Under the pieces are notes generated by a model. The model did no database searches, had not been told where the DNA came from, and worked only from the letters and a program-made list of their open reading frames with translations. Position numbers and translations under genes: made by a program. 64,000 nucleotides of DNA from Rhodospirillales bacterium (lineage in GTDB: Bacteria; Pseudomonadota; Alphaproteobacteria; Rhodospirillales; UBA2165). The DNA is taken from the NCBI GenBank assembly GCA_022823235.1, contig JAJDXO010000011.1, positions 62,001 to 126,000 on the forward strand, in the 5' to 3' direction. Positions 8,729 to 16,521 of this stretch are shown piece after piece. Positions within the stretch are counted from its first letter, which is position 1. Every line of letters starts with the position of its first letter.

Positions 8729-10564
8729 CTATTTCTCGCTGGCTAGATTCTTCCGCTCGTTGAGGGCTGCCTGCTTCCTGGCATCCACCCACCAGCCGTC
8801 GAACCCGAGGCCATATCGAGGGGTCGTTGCGGGCCGGCCGAACTTGTCCCAGTAGGCGACCCGGAACGTACGAATATGCCACTGAGGGATCAGGTAGTGG
8901 CCCCAGGACAGCACCCGATCGAGAGCGCGGGTCCGGGTGATGAGGCTCTCCCGGTCGGGGGCGGAGATCACCAATTCGATGAGCTTGTCCACCGCCGGGT
9001 CCTTGATGCCGATGACATTGCGGCTGCCCGGCCGGTCGGCGGAGTCGCTGCCCCAGAAATCCCGCTGTTCGTTGCCGGGAGACAGGGACTGACCGAAAGA
9101 GGACACGATCATGTCGAAGTCCTTCTCATCTGTCCGTTTCTGGTATTGGGAGGTATCGACGGTGCGGACCCGGATACTCATGCCGAGCCGCTCGAGGTTT
9201 TTCTTGAACGGCAGCGCGATCCGCTCGAATGCCGGCGAGACCAATAGGATTTCAAACTCGAACGGCTGGCCCTTCGTGTTGACCAGTTTCTTGTTCCGGA
9301 TTGTCCAGCCCGCCGCCTGGAGCAATTTCCGCGCCGTCCTCAGGTTGGAGCGGATGCGGCCGTCGCCACTGGTCACGGGGACGGAGTAGGTCTCGGTGAA
9401 TACCTCGCCGGGGATTTGGCCGCGGAGCGGCTCGAGGATTTTCAGCTCTTCCGGTGACGGCAGCTTGCTCGCGGCAAGCTCCGAGTTTGAAAAGAAGCTC
9501 GTGGTTCGCGCGTATTGGCCGAAAAACAGATTCTTATTGGTCCATTCGAAGTCGAAGGCGTAGGCCATGGCGCGCCGGACCCGCCGGTCCTTGAAGATAT
9601 CCTTTCGGGTATTGAAAACGAAGGCCTGCATGCCGGTCGGCAGCTCGTGGCGAATATCCTGTTTGAGGTAGAGCTTTCGCTCGAATGCCGGCGATTCATA
9701 GCCCGTCGCCCAGACCTTGGCGGTGTTCTCGACCCGGAAGTCGTACTCGCCCGATTTGAACGCTTCCAGGGCCACCGTGGCATCCCGGTAGTAGTCGTAG
9801 CGCATTTCATCGAAGTTGTTCCTGCCCCGCTTGATCGGCAGATCGCGGGCCCAGTAATCCTTTACGCGCTGGTAGGTCACCGAGCGGCCGGGCTCGAAGC
9901 TTTTGATCTTGTACGGGCCGGTACCGGGGATGGGCTCCAGAATGGTACTGGTGAAGTCCCGGCCCTCGAAGAAATGCTTCGGCAGGATGGGGAGTTGCCC
10001 GACGATCAGCGGCAGTTCCCGGTTCTCCCCGCCGGAGAAGGTAAACTTGACCTTGCGGGGGCCAACCTTCTCGGCGGTGGCGACGTTGCCGTAATAGAAC
10101 CGGAAAAAAGGCCGGCCCTGCGTTTTAAGGGCGTTCAGGCTGAACAGCACGTCGTCGACGGTCACCGGCTTGCCGTCATGCCAACGGGCATTGTCCCGAA
10201 TGGTAAACGCGACCCAGGACCGGTCTTCCGGCATCTCGACGGACCTGGCCAGGAGCCCGTATTCGGTGAAGGCCTCATCCTGGGTGCCGGTCAGCAGGCT
10301 TTCGAAGACCGATCCGGCGCCCGCCGCCGGGACGCCCTTGAGGGTGAACGGGTTGAAGGTGTCGAAGGTGCCGATGGCCGACAGCCGGACGCTGCCGCCC
10401 TTGGGCGCGTTTGGATTTACATAGTCGAGATGCTTGAAGTCCGGGCCGTATTTGGGATTGCCGTGCATGGCGATGCCGTGGACGGGCCTTGCGTCCTGGG
10501 CAACGGAAGCGAGGGGCAGGGCGGCCGCCGTGAGGGCGGCGGCGGCAAACAATGTGCGGCGCAT
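8729..10564 (-). CDS. yejA: Oligopeptide ABC transporter substrate-binding protein (YejA type)
   Basis: A 611-residue periplasmic solute-binding protein of family 5. The ATG at 10564 opens a signal peptide (MRRTLFAAAALTAAALPLA, cleavage after VAQ or nearby). The mature protein starts with the YejA-like HGIAMHGNPKY segment and has the family's NPNAPKGG and GTFDTFNPF motifs. GGGAGA lies about nine bases before the start. It should deliver peptides to YejBEF and is the first gene of the cluster, although a 176-base gap and the boxD-like gene separate it from the permeases. Gene-internal promoters in that gap cannot be excluded. Confidence 0.9.
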   Translation of the reverse strand: MRRTLFAAAALTAAALPLASVAQDARPVHGIAMHGNPKYGPDFKHLDYVNPNAPKGGSVRLSAIGTFDTFNPFTLKGVPAAGAGSVFESLLTGTQDEAFTEYGLLARSVEMPEDRSWVAFTIRDNARWHDGKPVTVDDVLFSLNALKTQGRPFFRFYYGNVATAEKVGPRKVKFTFSGGENRELPLIVGQLPILPKHFFEGRDFTSTILEPIPGTGPYKIKSFEPGRSVTYQRVKDYWARDLPIKRGRNNFDEMRYDYYRDATVALEAFKSGEYDFRVENTAKVWATGYESPAFERKLYLKQDIRHELPTGMQAFVFNTRKDIFKDRRVRRAMAYAFDFEWTNKNLFFGQYARTTSFFSNSELAASKLPSPEELKILEPLRGQIPGEVFTETYSVPVTSGDGRIRSNLRTARKLLQAAGWTIRNKKLVNTKGQPFEFEILLVSPAFERIALPFKKNLERLGMSIRVRTVDTSQYQKRTDEKDFDMIVSSFGQSLSPGNEQRDFWGSDSADRPGSRNVIGIKDPAVDKLIELVISAPDRESLITRTRALDRVLSWGHYLIPQWHIRTFRVAYWDKFGRPATTPRYGLGFDGWWVDARKQAALNERKNLASEK

Positions 10565-10670
10565 GATGGTCTCTCCCGGATGCACGTTCTTGGCGTTCAA
10601 TTTGTCCGTTAACCAACGAATCGGCAAGGGATTCCGGTCGATTTCAGGCGGGCGCTCACCAGGAGTTGAG

Positions 10671-11456
10671 TTAGAGCGGCTTCCGGCCCGCAAGTAATTC
10701 CAACGCGTCCGCGTGACAGCGTGCATCGCCGGCGGCCAGTACCCGGCCATCGGAGCCCAGGGTCAGCTTGGTGCCGGACCAGTCCGTCATCACCCCGCCG
10801 GCGCCTTGGATCACCGGCGCCACCGCACAGAAATCCCACGGTTTGAGACGCGCCTCACAGACCAGATCGACGAAGCCGGACGTGAGCAGTGCGTATCCGT
10901 AGCAGTCGGTGCCGAACAACGGATGCTTTACGGTTTCCGCGAGGCGTTCGAAGGCGGTCTTTTCGTTTCCCCGGAACATGTAGGGCGAGGTTGCATACAT
11001 CCAGGCCTCCGATGCCGAGGGGCAGTCCCGTACGCGCGCCGGCATGCCGTTGAGTGTCGTCGGCACGCCCTCGCCGCCGATCCAACGCTCCTTCAGAACC
11101 GGCTGATCGATCACGCCGAGAACCGGAACGCCGTCGCGGGCAAGGCCGATCAGGGTTCCGAACGAATGTTTGCCGGTGGCGAACGCCTTGGTGCCGTCTA
11201 TGGGATCCAGAACCCAGAGCCATTCGGCGTCTTCCCGGATACCGCCTTCTTCTTCGCCGAGGATGCCGTGCTCCGGCTGTTCCGCCTCGATCAGTGCGCG
11301 CATGGCGGCTTCCGCCTCCTGATCGGCGAGGGTCACGGGCGTGGAATCGGGTTTGTCGCTCAGCCCGGCGGAAGTGCGGAAATATTTGGCGATGATGGGC
11401 CGCGCCGCATCGGCCAGCCTGTGGGCGAAATCAACGAAGTCCCGGGGTGAACTCAC
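10671..11456 (-). CDS. hisN: Histidinol-phosphatase, inositol-monophosphatase family
   Basis: A 261-residue Mg-dependent phosphatase. Metal-ligand motifs are complete: EEEGG at residues 68-72, DPIDGTKAF at 84-92 and WDFCAV in the C-terminal third. Alphaproteobacterial members with this layout are annotated as HisN, the L-histidinol-phosphate phosphatase that removes phosphate in the penultimate part of histidine synthesis. Inositol-1-phosphatase activity is the alternative. The start is GTG at 11456, 13 bases after the cytochrome stop codon, so the two genes are probably cotranscribed. Confidence 0.85.
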   Translation of the reverse strand: MSSPRDFVDFAHRLADAARPIIAKYFRTSAGLSDKPDSTPVTLADQEAEAAMRALIEAEQPEHGILGEEEGGIREDAEWLWVLDPIDGTKAFATGKHSFGTLIGLARDGVPVLGVIDQPVLKERWIGGEGVPTTLNGMPARVRDCPSASEAWMYATSPYMFRGNEKTAFERLAETVKHPLFGTDCYGYALLTSGFVDLVCEARLKPWDFCAVAPVIQGAGGVMTDWSGTKLTLGSDGRVLAAGDARCHADALELLAGRKPL

Positions 11457-11469
11457 CGGGCGCGCCGCC

Positions 11470-11997
11470 TTACGGTGCGGGCAGCGGAACGGGGGAGTTG
11501 TCGAAGCTCCGCATGTAGACGATGACCGCCGCCCGGTCCGTGGGTTTCCGAAGGCCGACGAACGCCATTTTCGTGCCCTTGAGGAAATTCTTGGGCTTCA
11601 AGAGGAACTTGTCCATGTCCTCCAGCGTCCATTCGCCGCCCAAGCCGGACATGGCGGACGAATAGGAGAAGCCGTCGGCGCCGGCCCGGCCGCGGGTAAA
11701 GACCGACCACAGATTGGGTCCGACCTTGTTTTTGCCGCCGCTGGCGAAGGTGTGGCAGGAGATGCACTTCTTGGCGACCCGTTTGCCGCGCTCGGCGGTC
11801 GCTTCGGCCAGCAGGACCGGGAACGGCACGACCGGCTCCGGCGCCTTTTGCGCCGCCGCGGGCGCCGCGGCGTCCTCGTCCGAGTGCACGATCTCGATGT
11901 GCGGGATCAGAATATTGCCCAGATAGTTCGTTCCCCAGATCATCCAGGCGGCGACGAGGACGGCGCCGAAGACGACATTGGTTTTCATACTCCACAT
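11470..11997 (-). CDS. Membrane-anchored class I cytochrome c (CycM/c552 type)
   Basis: A 175-residue protein with an uncleaved-looking N-terminal anchor (residues 8-24), an Ala/Pro linker and one class I cytochrome domain. The heme-attachment motif is CISCH at 78-82 and the distal ligand is Met144 in GTKMAF. Related alphaproteobacterial proteins shuttle electrons between the bc1 complex and the terminal oxidase. The start ATG at 11997 has AGGATT six bases upstream; ATG three codons later is possible. It is divergent from pheA. In many relatives kdsB sits between this gene and pheA; it is absent here. Confidence 0.9.
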   Translation of the reverse strand: MWSMKTNVVFGAVLVAAWMIWGTNYLGNILIPHIEIVHSDEDAAAPAAAQKAPEPVVPFPVLLAEATAERGKRVAKKCISCHTFASGGKNKVGPNLWSVFTRGRAGADGFSYSSAMSGLGGEWTLEDMDKFLLKPKNFLKGTKMAFVGLRKPTDRAAVIVYMRSFDNSPVPLPAP

Positions 11998-12293
11998 GAG
12001 GCAATCCTAATCCTTCTTGGGTCTTTGATTTTGTTTCCGGACCCGGCCGGGCCCGCAAATCTATGTGCCGAAAGCGAGAGCCGGCCTCGCGTTTAGCCCG
12101 TCGCCGGGGCCCTGTCAATCATATGGGGATCGCCGATCCGAAAGACCACCCGGCCACGTCACGCCTAGGGGATGGGAAAAACGGCAAAAACAGGATATAC
12201 GGGGCGGCCCATTGTCTCGGCGGTCCAGGCGGCCGGCGAAAACGACTTGAATATCAATGCCTTCCGCAAGGCGTTGGAAGACGGAGAGGTCCC
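11998..12293. other. Divergent intergenic region cytochrome c / pheA
   Basis: This stretch of about 296 bases separates the cytochrome c gene (leftward) from pheA (rightward) and must hold both promoters. I see no convincing gene in it. An open frame upstream of pheA continues into it, but it lacks family similarity and the strong GGAGAGG ribosome site is only in front of 12294. No RNA motif is recognised. Confidence 0.4.
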
Positions 12294-13151
12294 ATGTCCG
12301 AAGGGTTGCATGCCATCGCTTTTCAGGGGATGGACGGCGCCAATTCTCATATGGCGTGCCGGGTGGTGCACCCGGAAATGACGCCGCTCGCCTGCACCTC
12401 CTTCGAGGACGCATTTGCCGCGGTGGCCGAGGGCGCGGCGAAGCTCGCCATGATCCCGATCGACAACTCCGTTGCCGGACGGGTCGCGGACATCCACCAT
12501 CTGCTTCCGGATTCCGGACTTCACATTGTCGGTGAGCATTTCCAGCGGGTGGAACACACCCTCTTGGCGATAAAGGGCGCCGCCGAAGACCGGCTCACCC
12601 ATGTCCACAGTCATATCCATGCCCTCAATCAGTGCCGGAATATGATCCGGGAGCTGGGGGTCGAGCCGGTGGTCCACGCGGATACGGCGGGGGCCGCCCA
12701 CGACATCGCGGCCGCCGGGGATCCGACCCAGGGCGCTATCGCCTCGGAACTGGCCGCCGGAATCTACGGCCTGGAAATTCTCCGGGAAAACGTCGAGGAC
12801 GCCGAACACAACACCACCCGGTTTCTCATCATGTCCCCGGACGAGGCGATCGCCTCGCCGGACGAAGAGGCCGTCGTTACCAGCTTCGTGTTCAATGTCC
12901 GCAACGTCCCGGCGGCGCTCTACAAGGCGCTGGGCGGGTTCGCGACCAACAATGTCAACATGACCAAGCTGGAAAGCTACATGATCGGCGGCGGCTTTTC
13001 GGCGACCCGGTTTTACGCCGAGGTGGACGGCCACCCGGACCATCGGGGGCTCAAATTCGCCTTGGAAGAGCTTGAGTTCTTCTCACATGAAGTGAGGATA
13101 TTGGGCGTATTCCCGGCCAGTCCGGCGCGCAAGGAGCTCAATGGGGATTAG
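12294..13151 (+). CDS. pheA: Prephenate dehydratase
   Basis: A 285-residue monofunctional PheA that converts prephenate to phenylpyruvate in phenylalanine synthesis. It starts AIAFQGMDGANS, the family's substrate-binding N-terminus, and contains NTTRFLIM (the catalytic TRF motif) near residue 180. The C-terminus is an ACT regulatory domain with the phenylalanine-sensing ESYMIGG (ESRP-like) segment. ATG at 12294 with GGAGAGG eight bases upstream defines the start. The stop codon lies only three bases from the convergent stop of the island gene at 13155. Confidence 0.95.
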   Translation: MSEGLHAIAFQGMDGANSHMACRVVHPEMTPLACTSFEDAFAAVAEGAAKLAMIPIDNSVAGRVADIHHLLPDSGLHIVGEHFQRVEHTLLAIKGAAEDRLTHVHSHIHALNQCRNMIRELGVEPVVHADTAGAAHDIAAAGDPTQGAIASELAAGIYGLEILRENVEDAEHNTTRFLIMSPDEAIASPDEEAVVTSFVFNVRNVPAALYKALGGFATNNVNMTKLESYMIGGGFSATRFYAEVDGHPDHRGLKFALEELEFFSHEVRILGVFPASPARKELNGD

Positions 13152-13154
13152 GGT

Positions 13155-13880
13155 CTAAATTAGCGGACCGCTATCCCCACCAGCCCTTCGTGCCTCTTCC
13201 GCTCGATCTTCCAGCACGTTCTGCCAGATTTGGTAGGTCTCGTCGATCATCTCGTCCACGTAGTTCGCATCGAAGATATCAATATCTTCATCCGTATAAA
13301 GTTTCGGGACGTACAGTTTTTCGTTCTTGGGGTGAAACCGGAATATGCCCATTCGAGCTTCATACAAATCTGGATCGGTGTCGCGAATTCTGTGGCTCAT
13401 CAAAGAAAGAGCAAATTGCCTTCCCAACTTATTCAATCCCTTGCTTCGGCGAGGATCGATAAATGGGACTACAAGAACCCCATCTCTAATAACGATCAAG
13501 TGGTGCCAGAGCTCTACCTTTAGACCGGTGCCGAGCGTCATCGGTAAGAAATTGCGCTGTCGGCAAACAAGTTGGTGTTTGGCGCAGTATCCGTAAAGGC
13601 CTCGTGCGACCCTAAGATTTGCCAAGGCCTCTTCCTCCGACTTGGAGGACTCAACGATTTCCGACCTGATCTTCTTCCACGAGGTTGCCAAAACGCTGGG
13701 CAACAGGTCGAATTGCACGTTAAAGATGTCGTGAAATCGATCTCTAAATGGTACATAGCTCAACGGAGGACGAAAAAACCTAACCTGCTCAAGCTCGTAC
13801 CGCTTCTCTTCGCGCGTGAGCGGTGCAATTCGCGCTAAATCAGTCTCTGGTAAACGGCGTATCTTCACTTGGCTCTCCAT
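13155..13880 (-). CDS. Unrecognised 241-aa protein encoded with Panacea antitoxin; candidate toxin
   Basis: I do not recognise this family. The protein is soluble, charged and has no signal peptide or membrane segment. Notable stretches are an N-terminal RFFRPPLSYVPFRDRFHDIF segment, a central hydrophobic core (WHHLIVIRDGVLVVPFIDPRR) and an acidic, helical C-terminus. Its start overlaps the end of the upstream Panacea-domain gene by 41 bases in another frame, so translation is probably coupled. Panacea antitoxins are known to pair with many unrelated toxins encoded next to them, which makes this a candidate toxin; toxicity is inference only. Base composition is clearly more AT-rich than the flanking chromosome. 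Confidence 0.6.
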   Translation of the reverse strand: MESQVKIRRLPETDLARIAPLTREEKRYELEQVRFFRPPLSYVPFRDRFHDIFNVQFDLLPSVLATSWKKIRSEIVESSKSEEEALANLRVARGLYGYCAKHQLVCRQRNFLPMTLGTGLKVELWHHLIVIRDGVLVVPFIDPRRSKGLNKLGRQFALSLMSHRIRDTDPDLYEARMGIFRFHPKNEKLYVPKLYTDEDIDIFDANYVDEMIDETYQIWQNVLEDRAEEARRAGGDSGPLI

Positions 13881-14406
13881 GCCGCGGATCCTGGCCCACG
13901 GACACTTTATGGTATTTGAAGCGTTCCTTTATAACATTATCTGGTATTTTCATACCAAAAGATACTCCAGAGTTACGCCGACCAATTACAAAGTGCCATG
14001 GCGCATCTTTGGCATGGGATATTTCGACTAATCTGCCAGGAGTTAACTGACCGTAAGAGGCCATAATTCGATGGACACATCTCACAACCTGTTCGTCTAC
14101 GATTGGCGGAAGATCACAGAATTGACCAGTCAACACGATTTCTCTTTTCGCGCGAAAGTTTATTGACCGATCTGCTGCACGCCTAAATGCTTGATATGCA
14201 ACAGGATGTACCGGTCCATACTGCCACGCCTCAAAATCTCCGTTGACTAGCGGCCGATCATTCTCGATCAGGAATAGTGCATGAGCGAAGTAGAGGATTT
14301 TTTGGAGCGCCAAATTTGTGAGTGGCGTTCCCAATCTTTCTGCTTCGTCCAGAATCAAATTCGAGACGCGTCGAGCGTCGAGCGCCTGATCATTTGCCCA
14401 AGACAT
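13840..14406 (-). CDS. Panacea (SocA-like, DUF4065) domain antitoxin
   Basis: A 188-residue protein matching the Panacea/SocA fold: TNLALQKILYFAHALFLI, then FEAWQYGPVHPVAYQAFR, the two hallmark blocks, at about residues 28-85. In Caulobacter SocA is a ClpXP adaptor-like antitoxin, and Panacea domains generally neutralise diverse adjacent toxins. It is the upstream member of an overlapping pair with the unrecognised protein. It is AT-richer than the neighbourhood, which suggests horizontal acquisition. Its promoter should lie in the 81 bases before 14406, which separate it from the Abi_C gene. Confidence 0.82.
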   Translation of the reverse strand: MSWANDQALDARRVSNLILDEAERLGTPLTNLALQKILYFAHALFLIENDRPLVNGDFEAWQYGPVHPVAYQAFRRAADRSINFRAKREIVLTGQFCDLPPIVDEQVVRCVHRIMASYGQLTPGRLVEISHAKDAPWHFVIGRRNSGVSFGMKIPDNVIKERFKYHKVSVGQDPRHGEPSEDTPFTRD

Positions 14407-14487
14407 ATTGGTGCAAGTCCCACCAGAATACTACTTTGTACGCCGATTCGGGCGGATCGGCCAAGAAAATTGGTGCCCGGTGCCTCC

Positions 14488-15282
14488 CTAGTCGTCTAGC
14501 TTTTGATCCAAATAGTGAAGCAATGTTCTGGTTGAATTTATTGCTAACATCGCCTCGGCTTCGGCAAGAACATCCTCGGCTGGGTGGGCACCACTTGCTT
14601 CGTTCCTAATATTGTTCAAGGCATCAACCACTGCCGACATGGCGCGGATCATTCTTAGTAGGTCTTCTGAACGAGTGCCCACATCTTTGACAGATGGTTC
14701 ATTTTCTCGCAGCAAAGAAAAAAGCAATGTTATCGGTGCGGTTTTGGCGAAGTCGACGCCACGACGATCTAGTACAGCTCGTAGGTAACCGTGAAGTGCG
14801 GTGTGAACGCGGTCCACGGCACTCGAAGCACCACTGGTCTGGATGAGATTTTCTGCGTCCTTCAAAGCTCTGTCGACCGCCTCGCTGGTCACACGTGGTG
14901 ACGGCGGTTCGACGGGAATTACTGCTTCTTCGGTTTCGAGGCTAACTGCCACAAACCGTGTAAAAGGTCCAATTTCAGATATAGCGTCCGCCACCGCTCT
15001 GAACGATGCTTTTGAGGCCGGGTTAGCTGCTGCCTCCGAAAAATATGCATACGCTTCGACGTCAACACTGGCATGCAAAACAGCAAACTCGTCGCCAAAG
15101 TAATTGGTCCCCTCAAGCAGCTCGAACTCATACTCATCCCACAGTTCTGCCGCTCGTTTTCCCCCACGAAGCTTCGCAAGTCGCTTTGCCGCTGCAGCGA
15201 TTTTCTTCCAGTCGGCAGAGGGTAAGGTTGGGCCAAGCAATTCTGTGACCCCGGCTCCACCACCATGATAGAGAATTATCAC
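14488..15282 (-). CDS. Abortive-infection family protein (Abi_C C-terminal domain)
   Basis: A 264-residue protein in two parts. Residues about 130-264 match the Abi_C domain of AbiJ-like phage-resistance proteins: HTALHGYLRAVLDRRGVDF, ITLLFSLLRENEP, NNIRNEASGAHP and the terminal MLAINSTRTLLHYL. These helices with R-N-x-x-S/A-x-x-H resemble HEPN-like folds (inference). Residues 1-120 form an unrecognised N-terminal domain. GTG at 15282 is the likely start, 18 bases after the nudC stop codon, so the gene could be read from the nudC promoter. Low GC marks it as part of the island. It may act in phage defence; the target is unknown. Confidence 0.75.
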   Translation of the reverse strand: MIILYHGGGAGVTELLGPTLPSADWKKIAAAAKRLAKLRGGKRAAELWDEYEFELLEGTNYFGDEFAVLHASVDVEAYAYFSEAAANPASKASFRAVADAISEIGPFTRFVAVSLETEEAVIPVEPPSPRVTSEAVDRALKDAENLIQTSGASSAVDRVHTALHGYLRAVLDRRGVDFAKTAPITLLFSLLRENEPSVKDVGTRSEDLLRMIRAMSAVVDALNNIRNEASGAHPAEDVLAEAEAMLAINSTRTLLHYLDQKLDD

Positions 15283-15300
15283 TGACCTGACTCGTAATGA

Positions 15301-16224
15301 CTACCCGGCGGTCTCGTCCAGCCAGGTGTCGATCAGCCAGCGGGAAATGGAGAATTTGCTCGGCGGCAGCACACCGTCCCGGGCCGCCAGTTCCGCCACT
15401 TCATCCCGGGTGAACCAGCGCGCATCGGTCAGTTCGTCATCCTGAATGGTGATCTCGGTGGTGAGCGCGCGGGCCCGGAACCCCAGCATGATGGAGGCGG
15501 GAAACGGCCAGGGCTGGGATGCTTGATAGACGACATCGGTCACATCGACGCCGGTCTCTTCCTTGACCTCGCGGGCGACGGCCTGTTCCAGCGTCTCGCC
15601 CGGCTCGACAAATCCGGCGACGGTGGAGAACCGGATGCCCGAGGGGAACCGCTTGTTTTGGGCCAGCAAGGCGCGCGGGCCCGAGCCGTCGTCATGGGTC
15701 ACCAGCATGATCACCGCCGGGTCGGTCCGCGGAAAATGGGTCTTGCCGCAGGTTTCGCTGGTGCACTTCCGTTCGTGGCCCGCCTTGCGGCTTTCGGTGG
15801 GCGATCCGCAGACGCCGCAGAATTGATGGGTCCGGTGCCAGTAACCGAGGGCGCGGGCGTGGGCCAGCATGGACGCGATGCCGTGTTCGAGGCTGGGCGC
15901 CAGGGCCCTCAGATCCGCGAAATCGCCGTCGCCGGGGATGGCGGCCGAAAACGGCTCCTCCAGATGCGAAATGTCGGCGGCGAAATAGGCCGTGTCGCCG
16001 TCCATGCCGAGAAACACCAGCTCGGAGGCTTCGTCATGGAGCGTGCTGGCGCCCTCGACGATCAGCGCTTCGCCGGAGCCCGCGTTTCGGATCAGCACCT
16101 TGTCGCGCCAAACGGTCACCGTCCGCGCCTGCCCGGCGGCAATTTGCTCGGCAATCCACGCCTGATCGGTGCGCAGGTGGTGGGCGCGGTCCAGAATCAT
16201 GTTGGTGAAGACAAAATCGATCAT
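15301..16224 (-). CDS. nudC: NAD+ diphosphatase / RNA-deNADding hydrolase NudC
   Basis: A 307-residue Nudix enzyme. It has an N-terminal beta domain, a four-cysteine zinc ribbon (CGVCGSP and CTSETC) and a full Nudix box (GX5EX7REXXEEXG, in GFVEPGETLEQ and REVKEETG). The NudC-specific SQPWPFPAS motif follows. It hydrolyses NAD(H) to NMN(H) and AMP and removes NAD caps from RNA. ATG at 16224; a downstream in-frame ATG (residue 9) is a less likely start. In the flanking conserved order it lies between the pheA and SRP RNA-dnaX loci. Confidence 0.95.
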   Translation of the reverse strand: MIDFVFTNMILDRAHHLRTDQAWIAEQIAAGQARTVTVWRDKVLIRNAGSGEALIVEGASTLHDEASELVFLGMDGDTAYFAADISHLEEPFSAAIPGDGDFADLRALAPSLEHGIASMLAHARALGYWHRTHQFCGVCGSPTESRKAGHERKCTSETCGKTHFPRTDPAVIMLVTHDDGSGPRALLAQNKRFPSGIRFSTVAGFVEPGETLEQAVAREVKEETGVDVTDVVYQASQPWPFPASIMLGFRARALTTEITIQDDELTDARWFTRDEVAELAARDGVLPPSKFSISRWLIDTWLDETAG

Positions 16225-16361
16225 GCGACTGAAAACGGCCGGGCTTCCGGCATGTCCTGTTTGGCCGCGCGGAACCTGACACAGCGGGCGGTTTCAGGCA
16301 ATGGTCCCGGCCAAACCCTTCACTCGGCTGCCGTTTTTCGAGCACCCGGCGTCAACGTGAC

Positions 16362-16392
16362 TTGCGACTCATCGCCTCTCACCTGCTATACT
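16362..16392 (+). promoter_or_regulatory. Probable sigma70 promoter of the SRP RNA
   Basis: A TTGCGA hexamer at 16362-16367 and TATACT at 16387-16392 are separated by 19 bases. The predicted transcription start, about six bases after the -10, falls on 16398-16399, exactly where the terminal stem of the SRP RNA begins. The spacer is slightly long, but the agreement with the RNA end supports it. Confidence 0.55.
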
Positions 16393-16397
16393 CGCCT

Positions 16398-16495
16398 TGG
16401 AAGGTCGGCCGCGGACGAGCCGCTCGCCAACCCGGTCAGGTCCGGAAGGAAGCAGCCGTAACGAGTTTCGCTCGGGTCGCGTGTCCGGCCTTCCA
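16398..16495 (+). ncRNA. ffs: Small signal recognition particle RNA (4.5S)
   Basis: The conserved apical domain is present: GTCAGGTCCGGAAGGAAGCA with the GGAA tetraloop region, flanked by the symmetric and asymmetric internal loops bound by Ffh. The ends pair in an 11-bp stem (TGGAAGGTCGG with CCGGCCTTCCA, one wobble), giving a molecule of about 98 bases, normal for the small bacterial type. With Ffh it targets membrane proteins to the translocon. It lies directly upstream of dnaX, the usual alphaproteobacterial location. Confidence 0.95.
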
Positions 16496-16521
16496 CCCGA
16501 CCCTTTGATCCGACAGCGTTC

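Noticed and set aside
10671..10700. Third copy of repeat family 2 (TTAGAGCGGCTTCCGGCCC at the hisN end)
   Set aside because: Similarity covers about 17 bases only, lies within the hisN coding end on the opposite strand and lacks the palindromic centre; probably chance.
13155..15282. Prophage remnant
   Set aside because: No integrase, structural, lysis or replication gene is present; only defence-like genes are seen.
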